DNA from: JAYWGN01 sp043778255
GTDB taxonomy: Bacteria > Bacteroidota > Bacteroidia > Chitinophagales > Chitinophagaceae
Assembly: GCA_043778255.1 (NCBI GenBank)
Contig: JAYWGN010000038.1
Location: forward strand, 1 to 64,000
Direction of reading: 5' to 3'
Length of the DNA: 64,000 nt
Numbering within the stretch: the stretch's first letter is position 1; every line of letters begins with the position of its first letter. A model generated the notes under the pieces. The model did not search any database. It was not told the DNA's origin and was given only the letters and a program-made list of their open reading frames with translations. Positions 43,377-52,962 of the stretch are shown one piece after another. The position numbers and the translations under genes were made by a program.

Positions 43377-44407
43377 AAAGCAGCTAATGCAATAGTTGGT
43401 TTGCCAGCATTATCAAAAGCCCCCAATGTATAGCCTTGCCAATTGTTGTAACATTCGGGTTCCCAATATAATACACCAAGTCCTTTACTTAGTGGCAAAC
43501 TCTTTGTGGCAGCTATTATTGCAGTTAAAAACTGGTTGCAAACAACGGCATTATCCCAAGGCATACCAACTTCCGTTACCATTACTTGGCTACCATACCT
43601 ACTTATTATATCATTCATATTGCTACTACAATTACTTACCAAAGTAGGCCAATTAGCAGCAGTAGGGTATAGCGATAAGCCAATAATATCCCACTTAGCA
43701 CCGTTATTTTTTAACCCATCAAATATCCACCTGTAAAGGCTATTGTCATATCCGTTAGAGAGGTGCACTATTACTTTTGTATTATTGTCAACAGCTTTTA
43801 CGGCATTATAACCTTCATTAACAAGTGTAGCAAAGTTAGCCATGTTGGTACTAGCTTTGCCCAAAGGCCACAGCATACCATTATTAGTTTCGTTGCCTAC
43901 TTGTACCCATTTTACAATAACCCCATTGTTTTTAAGGGTAAGTAAGGTATTATAAGTATGGTTATACACAGCCGTTTTTAATTCATTAATAGTGTAGGCA
44001 TTCCAAAGTGTAGGTGGTGCTTGTTGCCCAGGGTCGGCCCAAGTATCGCTATAGTGGAAATTAAGCAGTATATCCATACCAACATTTTTGGCACGGAGTG
44101 CCTTAGCTAGTACATCATTTACATTGTTGTAGCCATTTGTAGGGTTTACCCATACCCTCAATCTTATAGTGTTTATACCTTGTGTTTTCAGTATAGTGTA
44201 CAAATCTTCTAGTTGTCCATTTACGTTGTAATGCTTTACACCATTGGCTTCCATTTGAGTTATCCAACTTATATCAGCACCCTTTACAAATTTTGTTTGT
44301 GTGGTATCAATTGTGGTTACATTGGGGTCATCTATATTTTTCTTTTTACAATTAGTAATTAATAGTAATATAAGTAGAAAAGTTAAAAATGTACACATCA
44401 TTTTCAT
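43370..44407 (-). CDS. Arabinogalactan endo-beta-1,4-galactanase (GH53)
   Basis: A 345-residue lipoprotein (lipobox LITNC, about residue 21) that cleaves beta-1,4-galactan, probably on the cell surface or in the periplasm. GH53 marks: GADISWITQMEANG (about 43-56), RLRVWVNPTNGYN, LLNFHYSDTWADPGQQAPP, acid/base Glu in WVQVGNETNNGMLWP and nucleophile Glu in VMVTEVGMPW. It is divergent from the second SusCD locus, separated by 316 bp, and may or may not belong to it; no beta-galactosidase is seen nearby. Confidence 0.9.
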   Translation of the reverse strand: MKMMCTFLTFLLILLLITNCKKKNIDDPNVTTIDTTQTKFVKGADISWITQMEANGVKHYNVNGQLEDLYTILKTQGINTIRLRVWVNPTNGYNNVNDVLAKALRAKNVGMDILLNFHYSDTWADPGQQAPPTLWNAYTINELKTAVYNHTYNTLLTLKNNGVIVKWVQVGNETNNGMLWPLGKASTNMANFATLVNEGYNAVKAVDNNTKVIVHLSNGYDNSLYRWIFDGLKNNGAKWDIIGLSLYPTAANWPTLVSNCSSNMNDIISRYGSQVMVTEVGMPWDNAVVCNQFLTAIIAATKSLPLSKGLGVLYWEPECYNNWQGYTLGAFDNAGKPTIALAAFQ

Positions 44408-44723
44408 GGCAATTCAATATTATTTATAATAAAATTAAGTAAATAATTGTTACAAGTAAAATGTTATTGTTAGTATATTTTTAAAATATAGCCATTTTAT
44501 TAAAAATTAATTAATGTTACAACATTGTTAGTACTAATAAATTAAATGTTAACAAATTGTAAAATTTTTTGCAAATATCAATTATTAATCCATAAATTGC
44601 ATTGTCATATTTGAAATGCTCGATTGTATTTGCCAATTCTCTGTATCTAGTTACGATGTTTCGTAATGCAATGCGATGTTTTAAATAGCAGTATTTAATT
44701 ATCTAAACAAAACAAATTAAATT
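44408..44723. promoter_or_regulatory. Divergent regulatory region between GH53 and SusC genes
   Basis: 316 bp, AT-rich, no reading frame. It must hold the promoters of the GH53 gene and the second SusCD operon. One short dyad, AATGTT-ac-AACATT (44513-44526), is a possible operator. No clear TAnnTTTG was found. Confidence 0.4.
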
Positions 44724-47700
44724 ATGGAATTTTTCTACAGAATGCGGGTAGCTGTCGTACTTTGCTGTACAATGCTGTTCTCTGTTATCGCCCAAGGGCA
44801 AAATGTATCGGTAACTGGTAAAGTAACCGATGCAAGAGATGGCTCTGCTATAAGCGGAGCAAATGTTGCAGGTGGTGGTGTTGGTGCCTTATCAGGTGCT
44901 GATGGTACTTTTAGCATAAGTGTACCTGCCACAATTAAAAATTTAAAAGTAACCTATGTTGGTTATTTATCTTCTCTTGCTAGTATTTCCAATGGTGTTG
45001 CAAATGTAGAATTAACATCAAAAACAGAAAGTGGTGAGGCAGTTGTTGTAATTGGTTACGGTAGTGTAAAAAAGAAAGATTTAACAGGTTCAGTAGGAAC
45101 TGTGACAGCTAAAAATTTCAATAAAGGTATTAACCCTGCACCTGACCAACTGATACAAGGAAAAATAGCAGGTGTGCAGGTATTAAATAATAGCGGTGCA
45201 CCAGGTGCTGGTACTACTATACGTATAAGAGGTAACTCATCTTTGCGTAGTGGTAATACACCTTTGTTTGTAATTGACGGTGTACAAATAAGTAACACAA
45301 ACTCAAGGCCCGACATTAGTGTTACCGATGTTGGTGGTGCTACCCCAGGTGGTAACCCACTTAACTTTGTAAACCCAGCCGATATAGCCAGTATGGATGT
45401 ACTGAAAGATGCTGCTGCAACTGCAATATACGGTAGCCGTGGTGCTAACGGTGTAGTTATTATAACTACAAAAAGAGGAAAAGCAGGTGCTCCAAAAGTT
45501 GACTTTAATGCATCATTCGGAATAAGTACAATAGCAAAAAAATTACGTGTATTAACAGGAGATGAATACCGTACTGCTTTAGGTCAGTTTGGTTTTCCTA
45601 CAACTGTAAGTACCACTACTACCCCTACACCTAACTTTGGTGCTAATGTAGATGCTTTAGATGAAGTATTACGCAAAGCAGGTTCGCAAAACTATGGTGT
45701 TGCTGTAAGTGCAGGTACAGATAATGCAAAATACCGATTATCACTTGGATACTTAGACCAAGATGGTATTATCAAAAAAACTGGATTTAAAAAATATACT
45801 GCAAATTTTACGTCAAGTTTGAAAATGCTAAACAGCAAAAAATTAAATGTTGACTTTTCGGTATTAACTACTCAAACAAACGAAAAAATTGCTCCAATTT
45901 CAAACAATGCTGGTTTTAAAGGCTCATTAATTGGACAAGCATTGCAGTGGAATCCTACTAGGTCATTATACAAACCAGATGGCACTCCATTTATTGAATA
46001 TGGTAGTGATAATATTAACCCTGTTGCTTATAATAATGCATATAATGACTTTGCTAGAGTAACTACAATATTAGCAAGTGTAGCACCAAGCTATAAGCTT
46101 ACAAATGAGTTAGAATTTAAAACTCAAGTGAGTGTTAACTATTCTTCAGGTGTTCGTAAGCAATATTTAACTGCATTTATAAATGTACAAGATATTGCAA
46201 TTGATAATACACCTGGTAGTGCTACTTTTGGAAGAGGTGGAGAAGTAAATGTATCTCAAAATGAATTGGTAACAAAGCAAATTACAAATACATTGTCATA
46301 CAATAAGAGTATATCAAGTAATTTTAGTTTAAATGCTGTAATAGGGCATGAGTATTTAAAAACTGATTTTGGTGGTAATAGTTTTTACGGACGTAGACTA
46401 TTACCAACTGATAAGCCTTATTATTATTATGCAAGTTCGTCTGTTGCTTCTACAAGAGCAGTTAATGGCTTCCAAGATCCTACCACTGAGTTACAATCAT
46501 TTTTTGGTAGGGCCATTGTAAACTTAAGTAATAAATATATAATAACAGGTACATTACGTGCTGATGGTTCAAGTAAATTTGGTACTAATAATAGATATGG
46601 CATTTTTCCATCAATTGCAGCTGCTTGGAATGTAGATAAAGAAGCTTTTATGAGTAACATAAAGCAAATTGGCAATTTAAAATTGAGAGCTAGTTATGGT
46701 ATTACAGGTAACCAAGAGTTTCCTGCAGGAGCATCTCAACTTATCTATGGTTTAAGCGGTAACCCTGGCAACTTTGGTCAAATTCAGATAGCTAATCCAG
46801 ATTTGCAATGGGAAGAAACTGCATCGTCTAACATAGGGTTAGAATTTACTTTACTGCAAGGTAAAATAAATGTTGGTGTTGATTATTTTAATAGAAACAC
46901 AAGCAAAATTCTTTTTCCAGCTGAACAGCCAGATCCTGTACCAGCAACAAGTGCTATTAAATGGACTAATATAAAGGGTAATGTAATTAACAAAGGATTG
47001 GAGATTACATTAGGTATAAATGATATCATTAAAAAGAACGATTTTACTTTAAGTGCATCTATCAATTACACAGCACTAAACAATACACTTAAAAATTTTA
47101 GTGGAGAATTACCAACAGGTGAAGTAAGTGGTCAAGGTTTAACTGGAGCTTATTCTCAATTATTGAAGTCAGGTTACCCTATCAATACATTTTATCTTAA
47201 AAAATTTATTGGTATTGATAAAACAACTGGAATATCACAATACGAAGGTGGTGAGCAAAAATTTTTCTTAGGTTCAGCTAATCCAAAAACTTTGATAGGC
47301 TTAAGCATAAATGCTGCTTACAAAAAATTAGGATTAGAAATTAATATGAATGGAACTAAAGGTGGCTATATTTACAATAATACTACCAATGCTGTATCAG
47401 CCTTTAATAACTTAGGAAAAAGAAATATTGGGAAAACTGAGTACGACATTGCATTAGCACAAGGCGAAAGAGGAGCAAATCCAACTTCGGCTAGTTCTCG
47501 TTACTTAGAAAAAGGCGATTACTTAAAAATGGCTAACCTTACAGTAAGCTATAGTTTGGGTGCTTTAGGTAAAAGTATTTCTAATTCTAACTTCTTTATA
47601 ACTGGTCAAAATTTATTTGTTATTACTAATTACAGTGGCTTTGACCCTGAAGTAAACACATCTAAACCATTAAATGGAGTTCCTTCATTTGGATTAGAGT

Positions 47701-47756
47701 TAACACCTTATCCTACGTCTCGTACTTTTAATTTTGGTTTCAACTTTACATTTTAA
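44724..47756 (+). CDS. SusC/RagA-type TonB-linked outer-membrane transporter
   Basis: A 1010-residue receptor: signal peptide (about 1-25), carboxypeptidase-like domain (about 28-105), TonB-box-like EAVVVIGYGSVKKKD (about 109-123), plug with IRIRGNSSL and VIDGVQI, and a barrel ending RTFNFGFNFTF. It pairs with the SusD encoded 31 bp downstream and should import products of the linked GH13, GH3 and GH65 enzymes, probably gluco-oligosaccharides (inference). Confidence 0.9.
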   Translation: MEFFYRMRVAVVLCCTMLFSVIAQGQNVSVTGKVTDARDGSAISGANVAGGGVGALSGADGTFSISVPATIKNLKVTYVGYLSSLASISNGVANVELTSKTESGEAVVVIGYGSVKKKDLTGSVGTVTAKNFNKGINPAPDQLIQGKIAGVQVLNNSGAPGAGTTIRIRGNSSLRSGNTPLFVIDGVQISNTNSRPDISVTDVGGATPGGNPLNFVNPADIASMDVLKDAAATAIYGSRGANGVVIITTKRGKAGAPKVDFNASFGISTIAKKLRVLTGDEYRTALGQFGFPTTVSTTTTPTPNFGANVDALDEVLRKAGSQNYGVAVSAGTDNAKYRLSLGYLDQDGIIKKTGFKKYTANFTSSLKMLNSKKLNVDFSVLTTQTNEKIAPISNNAGFKGSLIGQALQWNPTRSLYKPDGTPFIEYGSDNINPVAYNNAYNDFARVTTILASVAPSYKLTNELEFKTQVSVNYSSGVRKQYLTAFINVQDIAIDNTPGSATFGRGGEVNVSQNELVTKQITNTLSYNKSISSNFSLNAVIGHEYLKTDFGGNSFYGRRLLPTDKPYYYYASSSVASTRAVNGFQDPTTELQSFFGRAIVNLSNKYIITGTLRADGSSKFGTNNRYGIFPSIAAAWNVDKEAFMSNIKQIGNLKLRASYGITGNQEFPAGASQLIYGLSGNPGNFGQIQIANPDLQWEETASSNIGLEFTLLQGKINVGVDYFNRNTSKILFPAEQPDPVPATSAIKWTNIKGNVINKGLEITLGINDIIKKNDFTLSASINYTALNNTLKNFSGELPTGEVSGQGLTGAYSQLLKSGYPINTFYLKKFIGIDKTTGISQYEGGEQKFFLGSANPKTLIGLSINAAYKKLGLEINMNGTKGGYIYNNTTNAVSAFNNLGKRNIGKTEYDIALAQGERGANPTSASSRYLEKGDYLKMANLTVSYSLGALGKSISNSNFFITGQNLFVITNYSGFDPEVNTSKPLNGVPSFGLELTPYPTSRTFNFGFNFTF

Positions 47757-47787
47757 TTTTTGTTTAAAATAATATAAAATACATAAT

Positions 47788-49329
47788 ATGAAAAAAGTAG
47801 TAATGATTTGTATGTTGGCCGCCACTTTTACGGCTTGTTCTAAGCTCGATGAAAAGTTGGGTAGTCAAGAAGCTAGTGGTGCTGGTGGTGGTGCTGTTTC
47901 ACCCGCCTCAGTATTAGCTTCAACTTACGATGCTATGCGAACTCCTTACCAAGATCAATCAAGGGTATGGGCTTCACAAGAGCATACCACAGATGAGTGC
48001 CTTGGGCCAACAAGGGCAGGTGATTGGGATGATAATGGTATATGGCGTACTTTGCATGCTCACCAATGGGATGCTAACCATAGTTTTTTAGCCGATACTT
48101 ACCGTGACCTTGGTAGAGTAATATACTCCGCTACCGATTTACTTCGCTTAAGCCCTACAAGTGCTCAAGCTGCTGAAGCTCGTTATTTACGTGCTATGGC
48201 ATCATTTAGCTTAGTAGATGGCTGGGATCAAGTACCTTATAGAGTAAATACTGCTGACCCTAACGAGTTACCAGCAATACGTAAAGGAACAGCGGCTATT
48301 GATTACATAATAAGTGAGTTAAATGCAATAATGAGTACTTTGCCTACTGGTGCTGCTAACAAAGCAAATCAAAATGCTGCAAAAACTTTATTAATGAAAT
48401 GTTACCTTAACAGAGGTGTATATGCTAATAGAGCAGCACCAAGTTTTGCTGCTGCTGATATGAATCAAGTTATAACTTTAGCTGATCAATTAATGGCTGC
48501 TTCAGGTATGGCATTATCAAGCAATTTCTTTGCTAACTTTGCACCTAATAATGATGGTATATCTACTGAAAATATTTGGACTGCTGAAAACATAGGTGGC
48601 GTAAGTAGTGGTAATGTTAGGTCACGTTGGTTTTGTACATTACACTACAATATGAATCCAAGTGGTTGGAATGGTTTTACTACATTATCTGACTTTTACG
48701 ATAAATTTGAAACTGCCGATAAGCGAAGAGGTGGCAACCCTTACCCAGGCATGACTAATGGTGTGTTACCAGGTTTCTTAATAGGTCAACAATTTAATGG
48801 CTCAGGAGTTGCTTTGCAGGATAGAAATGGTGCTCCACTTAGCTTTACCAAAGCAGTAAAATCTGTTGAAGTAGGAACTAACTTAGAAGTAACTGGTATA
48901 CGAGTAGTTAAATACCCTATTGATTACTCAAGTGGCGATAACTCCAATAATGACTATGTTTACTTTAGAATATCAGATGTATTGTTAATGAAAGCAGAAG
49001 CTGTACTAAGAGGGGGAACTGCAACACCTAACCCGGCAGCATTTGGTGGTGCATCAGTTACTACGGCATTACAAATGGTTAATTTTTTACGTACACACCC
49101 TAGCCGTGGGGCTACATCACTTACATCACTTACTTTAGATAATTTAATAGATGAAAGAGGAAGAGAATTATATTGGGAAGGTTGGAGAAGAAACGACTTA
49201 ATTAGATTTGGCAAATACCTAGCAGCTTGGCAAGAAAAAGCAGCTTCTGGTGCTGAACGTTTATTGTTTCCTATTCCTGCTCGTTCATTAGCAGCTAACC
49301 CTAATATGGTTCAAAACCCAGGGTATTAA
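47788..49329 (+). CDS. SusD/RagB-type nutrient-binding lipoprotein
   Basis: A 513-residue lipoprotein (lipobox TFTAC, about residue 17). SusD features: DAMRTPYQDQSRVWASQEHTTDE, the ARYLRAMASFSLVDGWDQVPYR helix pair, the RISDVLLMKAEAVLR helix and the C-terminal IDERGRELYWEGWRRNDLIRF signature. A Gly/Ala-rich linker follows the lipidated Cys. It works as lid for the preceding SusC. A terminator follows at 49361-49394, so the VCBS genes downstream need their own promoter or read-through. Confidence 0.9.
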   Translation: MKKVVMICMLAATFTACSKLDEKLGSQEASGAGGGAVSPASVLASTYDAMRTPYQDQSRVWASQEHTTDECLGPTRAGDWDDNGIWRTLHAHQWDANHSFLADTYRDLGRVIYSATDLLRLSPTSAQAAEARYLRAMASFSLVDGWDQVPYRVNTADPNELPAIRKGTAAIDYIISELNAIMSTLPTGAANKANQNAAKTLLMKCYLNRGVYANRAAPSFAAADMNQVITLADQLMAASGMALSSNFFANFAPNNDGISTENIWTAENIGGVSSGNVRSRWFCTLHYNMNPSGWNGFTTLSDFYDKFETADKRRGGNPYPGMTNGVLPGFLIGQQFNGSGVALQDRNGAPLSFTKAVKSVEVGTNLEVTGIRVVKYPIDYSSGDNSNNDYVYFRISDVLLMKAEAVLRGGTATPNPAAFGGASVTTALQMVNFLRTHPSRGATSLTSLTLDNLIDERGRELYWEGWRRNDLIRFGKYLAAWQEKAASGAERLLFPIPARSLAANPNMVQNPGY

Positions 49330-49360
49330 GATTACAAAAAATATTTCAAATATATTTTGC

Positions 49361-49394
49361 AAAAGGTCATTTTAATTAATGACCTTTTGTTTTG
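49361..49394 (+). terminator. Terminator of the second SusCD operon
   Basis: aaaaggtcatt and aatgacctttt form a perfect 11-bp stem around ttaatt, followed by a T-rich tract. It lies 31 bp after the SusD stop codon. Confidence 0.88.
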
Positions 49395-49608
49395 TAATAC
49401 TTTATTGCTAAACACAATATTTCATAAGTACAATAGTGGTAAAATGATGAATGCTAAATAATTCAAATGTGAATTTTTAAATTAGCCAATAGCCTAACTT
49501 GACTAACATCAGGTATTTAGTATAGTTAGCCTAAGCTGCAATTCAATTATATTGTTTATAATTTAAGTGTAATTATTTTACCTTTATAAAAAAAAATAGC
49601 AACTTAAA

Positions 49609-52600
49609 GTGACAAAAAAATATATAATTATCTGCATCTTAATTTTACTCTATAATTGCAATGCACCAAAAAAAACACTTTTTACATTAACAACTAATAA
49701 CGGTATCAATTTTACAAATACAGTAACCAACACTGAGGAATTTAATATATTTAATTACCGTAATTTTTATAATGGTGGTGGCTGTGCCATTGGCGATATT
49801 AATAATGATGGCTTAGCCGATGTATACTTTACTGCAAACCAAGGTAGTAATAAACTCTACCTCAACAATACAGATACAACGAATAAAGAAAGAAAGTTAA
49901 AGTTTGTAGATATTACAAATAATGCTGGTGTAGGTGATAGCATTAACTGGAGTACAGGTGTAATAATGGTAGATATTAACAATGATAATTGGCTTGATAT
50001 ATATGTGTGTAATGCTGGTTACATAAATGGTATTGCTCCTGAAAGTAAACTATACATTAATAACCATAACCTAACATTTACTGAAAGTGCTGCAGAGTAT
50101 GGCTTACAAAATAAAGGTGGTTATGCCACACATGCTGCATTTTTTGATTATGATAAAGATGGTGATTTGGATTGCTTTATAATTAACAATAGCTTTATAC
50201 CTACTAATACATTGAATTATGAAAATAAAAGAAATGTAAAGGCACAGGATTGGCCGGTTAAGGATTTTTTGAAAGGTGGTGGCGATAGACTCTACAAAAA
50301 TGATAACGGAAAATATACAGATGTTACAGCTGCCACAGGTATATATGGCAGCTTAATAAGTTTTGGGTTAGGTGTTACCGTAGGCGACATTAATAACGAT
50401 GGTTGGTTAGATGTATATGTTAGTAACGATTTTTTTGAACGTGATTATGTGTACATTAATCAAAAGAATGGAACTTTTAAAGATGAGTACGAATCTTACA
50501 TACAACACTCAAGCCACTCCAGTATGGGAGCCGATATGTGTGATGTAAATAATGATGGACTGCAAGATATATTTACAACCGAAATGCTACCCGATAAGGA
50601 TGATAGGGTAAAAACAACTACATCATTTGAAAATATAGATGTGCAAAGGCTAAAGCAAAAGTCGGGGTTTGGCAACCAGTATATGCAAAACACTTTGCAA
50701 ATAAATAATGGAAACAACCAATTTTTAGAAACCGCCTATTATAGTGGTGTAGCAGCAAGTGATTGGAGTTGGGGTGCTTTAGCATTTGATGCCGATAACG
50801 ATGGCTTAGCCGATTTGTATGTATGTAACGGGGTTTATAAAGATGTAACCAATCAAGATTTTATTGATTTTTTTGCTGATGAAGTATATCAAAAAATGGC
50901 ACTATCGGGTAAAAAAGCACAAATTGATGAACTCATAAATAAAATGCCTAGTGTGCCTTTGGCAAATAAAATGTATAACAATATTAGTAATGTACAGTTT
51001 ACTGATAAAGCAAATGATTGGGGTTTGGCTACACCATCATTCAGCAACGGTGCTGCTTATGGCGATTTGGATAACGATGGGGATTTAGATATAATAGTAA
51101 ACAATGTAAACCAACCTGCATTTGTATATCAAAATAATAGTGCTGTACAGTTAACCAATAATTACATAGCTATACAATTAAAAGATACGTTAAGTAAAAA
51201 TACATATGCCATAGGTAGCAAAGTTAAAGTATATACTAATAATATTTGTATTACTAAAGAATTAATGCCTACTAGAGGCTTTCAAAGTAGTGTTGATTAT
51301 AAATTGGTAATTGGATTGGGTACAGCAACACTCATAGATTCTATGCAAATAATATGGGCAAATAGCACTTACGAAACCTTGCAAAAACCTCAAATAAATA
51401 AAACACTAATATTAAATAGAAGTGTAAATACTATACCATATAATTACATACAACCCCAACCACAAAAATATTTTACGATAGTAAATACTGTTTTTGAAAA
51501 ACATATAGAGGATGATTATATTGACTTTTATAACGAACGTAATATACCTAGTATGCAAAGTCGAGAAGGCCCAAAAGCTACTGTAGCTGATGTAAATGGA
51601 GATGGGTTGCAAGATGTGTTTATAGCAGGTGCTAGTATACAAGCTGCACAACTATATTTGCAAAGCAAAAATGGAACTTTTATAAAATCCAAACAAGAAG
51701 CCTTAAATGCCGATGCAGGGTTTGAAGATGTAGCAGCACAATTTGCTGATATTGATAATGATAATGATATGGATTTAATAGTAGGTAGTGGGGGCAATAA
51801 TAATATTACTAACCTATCACAATACAATACTCGAATATATGTTAATAACGGCAAAGGAATTTTTGCGAAGCAAAATAATATACTGCCAAATGCCAATGCT
51901 AATACTAGTTGTATAGCAACTAATGATTATGATAAAGATGGCGATGTTGATGTTTTTATTGGCTCCAAATCATTACCAGGCAATTACGGTATTACTCCCA
52001 ATAACATGTTGTTGCAAAATGATGGTAAAGGAAATTTTGAAAATGTAATTTCTAAATTTCCAAATTTGCAAAATGTAGGATTAGTTACCAATGCCTTATG
52101 GAGTAACATAATAACGGGTGGGAGTACTAATTGTGATTTGCTATTAGTTGGTGAGTGGATGGCACCAACAATATTTACTTACAATGGTAAAGCATTTATA
52201 GAACAACTAACAAACCTACAAAGCCTTACAGGATGGTGGCAAACAGCAACAACTATTGATGTTAATAAAGATGGTAAAATGGATGTACTGTTAGGCAATA
52301 TTGGAAAAAATTTTTGCTTACAACCAATGGCAAATAATACATTAAAACTATGGATGAACGATTATGATAAAAACGGAACTATTGATAAAATTATAACTAA
52401 ACAAATAGGGCGGAAAGACGTTCCAATTTTTTTGAAAAAAGATTTAACAGAACAAATTCCGAGTTTGCGAAAACAAAATTTAAAATACAGCGACTATGCA
52501 TTTAAAACAATACAACAATTATTTACAACCCAACTTATTGAAACTAGTACCATTAAAACAATAACCGAAACAGCAAGTTACATAGCTATTAACGAGGGTA

Positions 52601-52941
52601 ATGGTACCTTCACAATTACCGAATTGCCATGGCAAACTCAACTAAGTTGTATTAACTCAATGTTAACTACTGATGTAAATAAAGATGGATACAACGATGT
52701 GTTAATAGGGAGTAATAAATATGATTTACTACCTCAATTTGGTAGGCTAGATGCAGGTTATGGTACCCTATTAATTAACAATAAAAAAGGGCAGCTGGAG
52801 TATGTGCCTCAATCACAATTTGGAACATCAATATTAGGTTGTGTAAGGGATATACAACCTATTCTTAATAATGGCAATACTAATTATTTGTGGCTACTTA
52901 ATAACAATTCGCCAGTACTTTTGCAACTTACTAAAAACTAA
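49609..52941 (+). CDS. Giant VCBS/FG-GAP repeat lipoprotein with ASPIC/UnbV domain (1)
   Basis: A 1110-residue lipoprotein beginning at a GTG, which is required for the signal peptide with lipobox LLYNC (about residue 16). It has about ten calcium-binding repeats of the form D-x-(N/D)-x-D-G-x-x-D, for example DINNDGLADVY, DINNDGWLDVY, DADNDGLADLY and DVNKDGKMDVL, forming a beta-propeller. An ASPIC/UnbV-type domain (about 520-600; NYIAIQLKDTLSKNTYAIGSKVKVY, RGFQSSVDYKLVIGLG, IIWANSTYETL) separates two halves. Such proteins are common beside SusCD genes in Bacteroidota; roles in surface glycan or protein binding are suspected, not proven. A paralogue follows after 21 bp. Confidence 0.8.
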   Translation: MTKKYIIICILILLYNCNAPKKTLFTLTTNNGINFTNTVTNTEEFNIFNYRNFYNGGGCAIGDINNDGLADVYFTANQGSNKLYLNNTDTTNKERKLKFVDITNNAGVGDSINWSTGVIMVDINNDNWLDIYVCNAGYINGIAPESKLYINNHNLTFTESAAEYGLQNKGGYATHAAFFDYDKDGDLDCFIINNSFIPTNTLNYENKRNVKAQDWPVKDFLKGGGDRLYKNDNGKYTDVTAATGIYGSLISFGLGVTVGDINNDGWLDVYVSNDFFERDYVYINQKNGTFKDEYESYIQHSSHSSMGADMCDVNNDGLQDIFTTEMLPDKDDRVKTTTSFENIDVQRLKQKSGFGNQYMQNTLQINNGNNQFLETAYYSGVAASDWSWGALAFDADNDGLADLYVCNGVYKDVTNQDFIDFFADEVYQKMALSGKKAQIDELINKMPSVPLANKMYNNISNVQFTDKANDWGLATPSFSNGAAYGDLDNDGDLDIIVNNVNQPAFVYQNNSAVQLTNNYIAIQLKDTLSKNTYAIGSKVKVYTNNICITKELMPTRGFQSSVDYKLVIGLGTATLIDSMQIIWANSTYETLQKPQINKTLILNRSVNTIPYNYIQPQPQKYFTIVNTVFEKHIEDDYIDFYNERNIPSMQSREGPKATVADVNGDGLQDVFIAGASIQAAQLYLQSKNGTFIKSKQEALNADAGFEDVAAQFADIDNDNDMDLIVGSGGNNNITNLSQYNTRIYVNNGKGIFAKQNNILPNANANTSCIATNDYDKDGDVDVFIGSKSLPGNYGITPNNMLLQNDGKGNFENVISKFPNLQNVGLVTNALWSNIITGGSTNCDLLLVGEWMAPTIFTYNGKAFIEQLTNLQSLTGWWQTATTIDVNKDGKMDVLLGNIGKNFCLQPMANNTLKLWMNDYDKNGTIDKIITKQIGRKDVPIFLKKDLTEQIPSLRKQNLKYSDYAFKTIQQLFTTQLIETSTIKTITETASYIAINEGNGTFTITELPWQTQLSCINSMLTTDVNKDGYNDVLIGSNKYDLLPQFGRLDAGYGTLLINNKKGQLEYVPQSQFGTSILGCVRDIQPILNNGNTNYLWLLNNNSPVLLQLTKN
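51861..51873. repeat. 13-bp mini-hairpin word, copy 4 (in VCBS gene)
   Basis: Exact ttttgcgaagcaa, read in frame as part of GIFAKQNN with a GCG Ala codon. Confidence 0.7.
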
Positions 52942-52962
52942 ATTATTTTTATAACTATTAAT

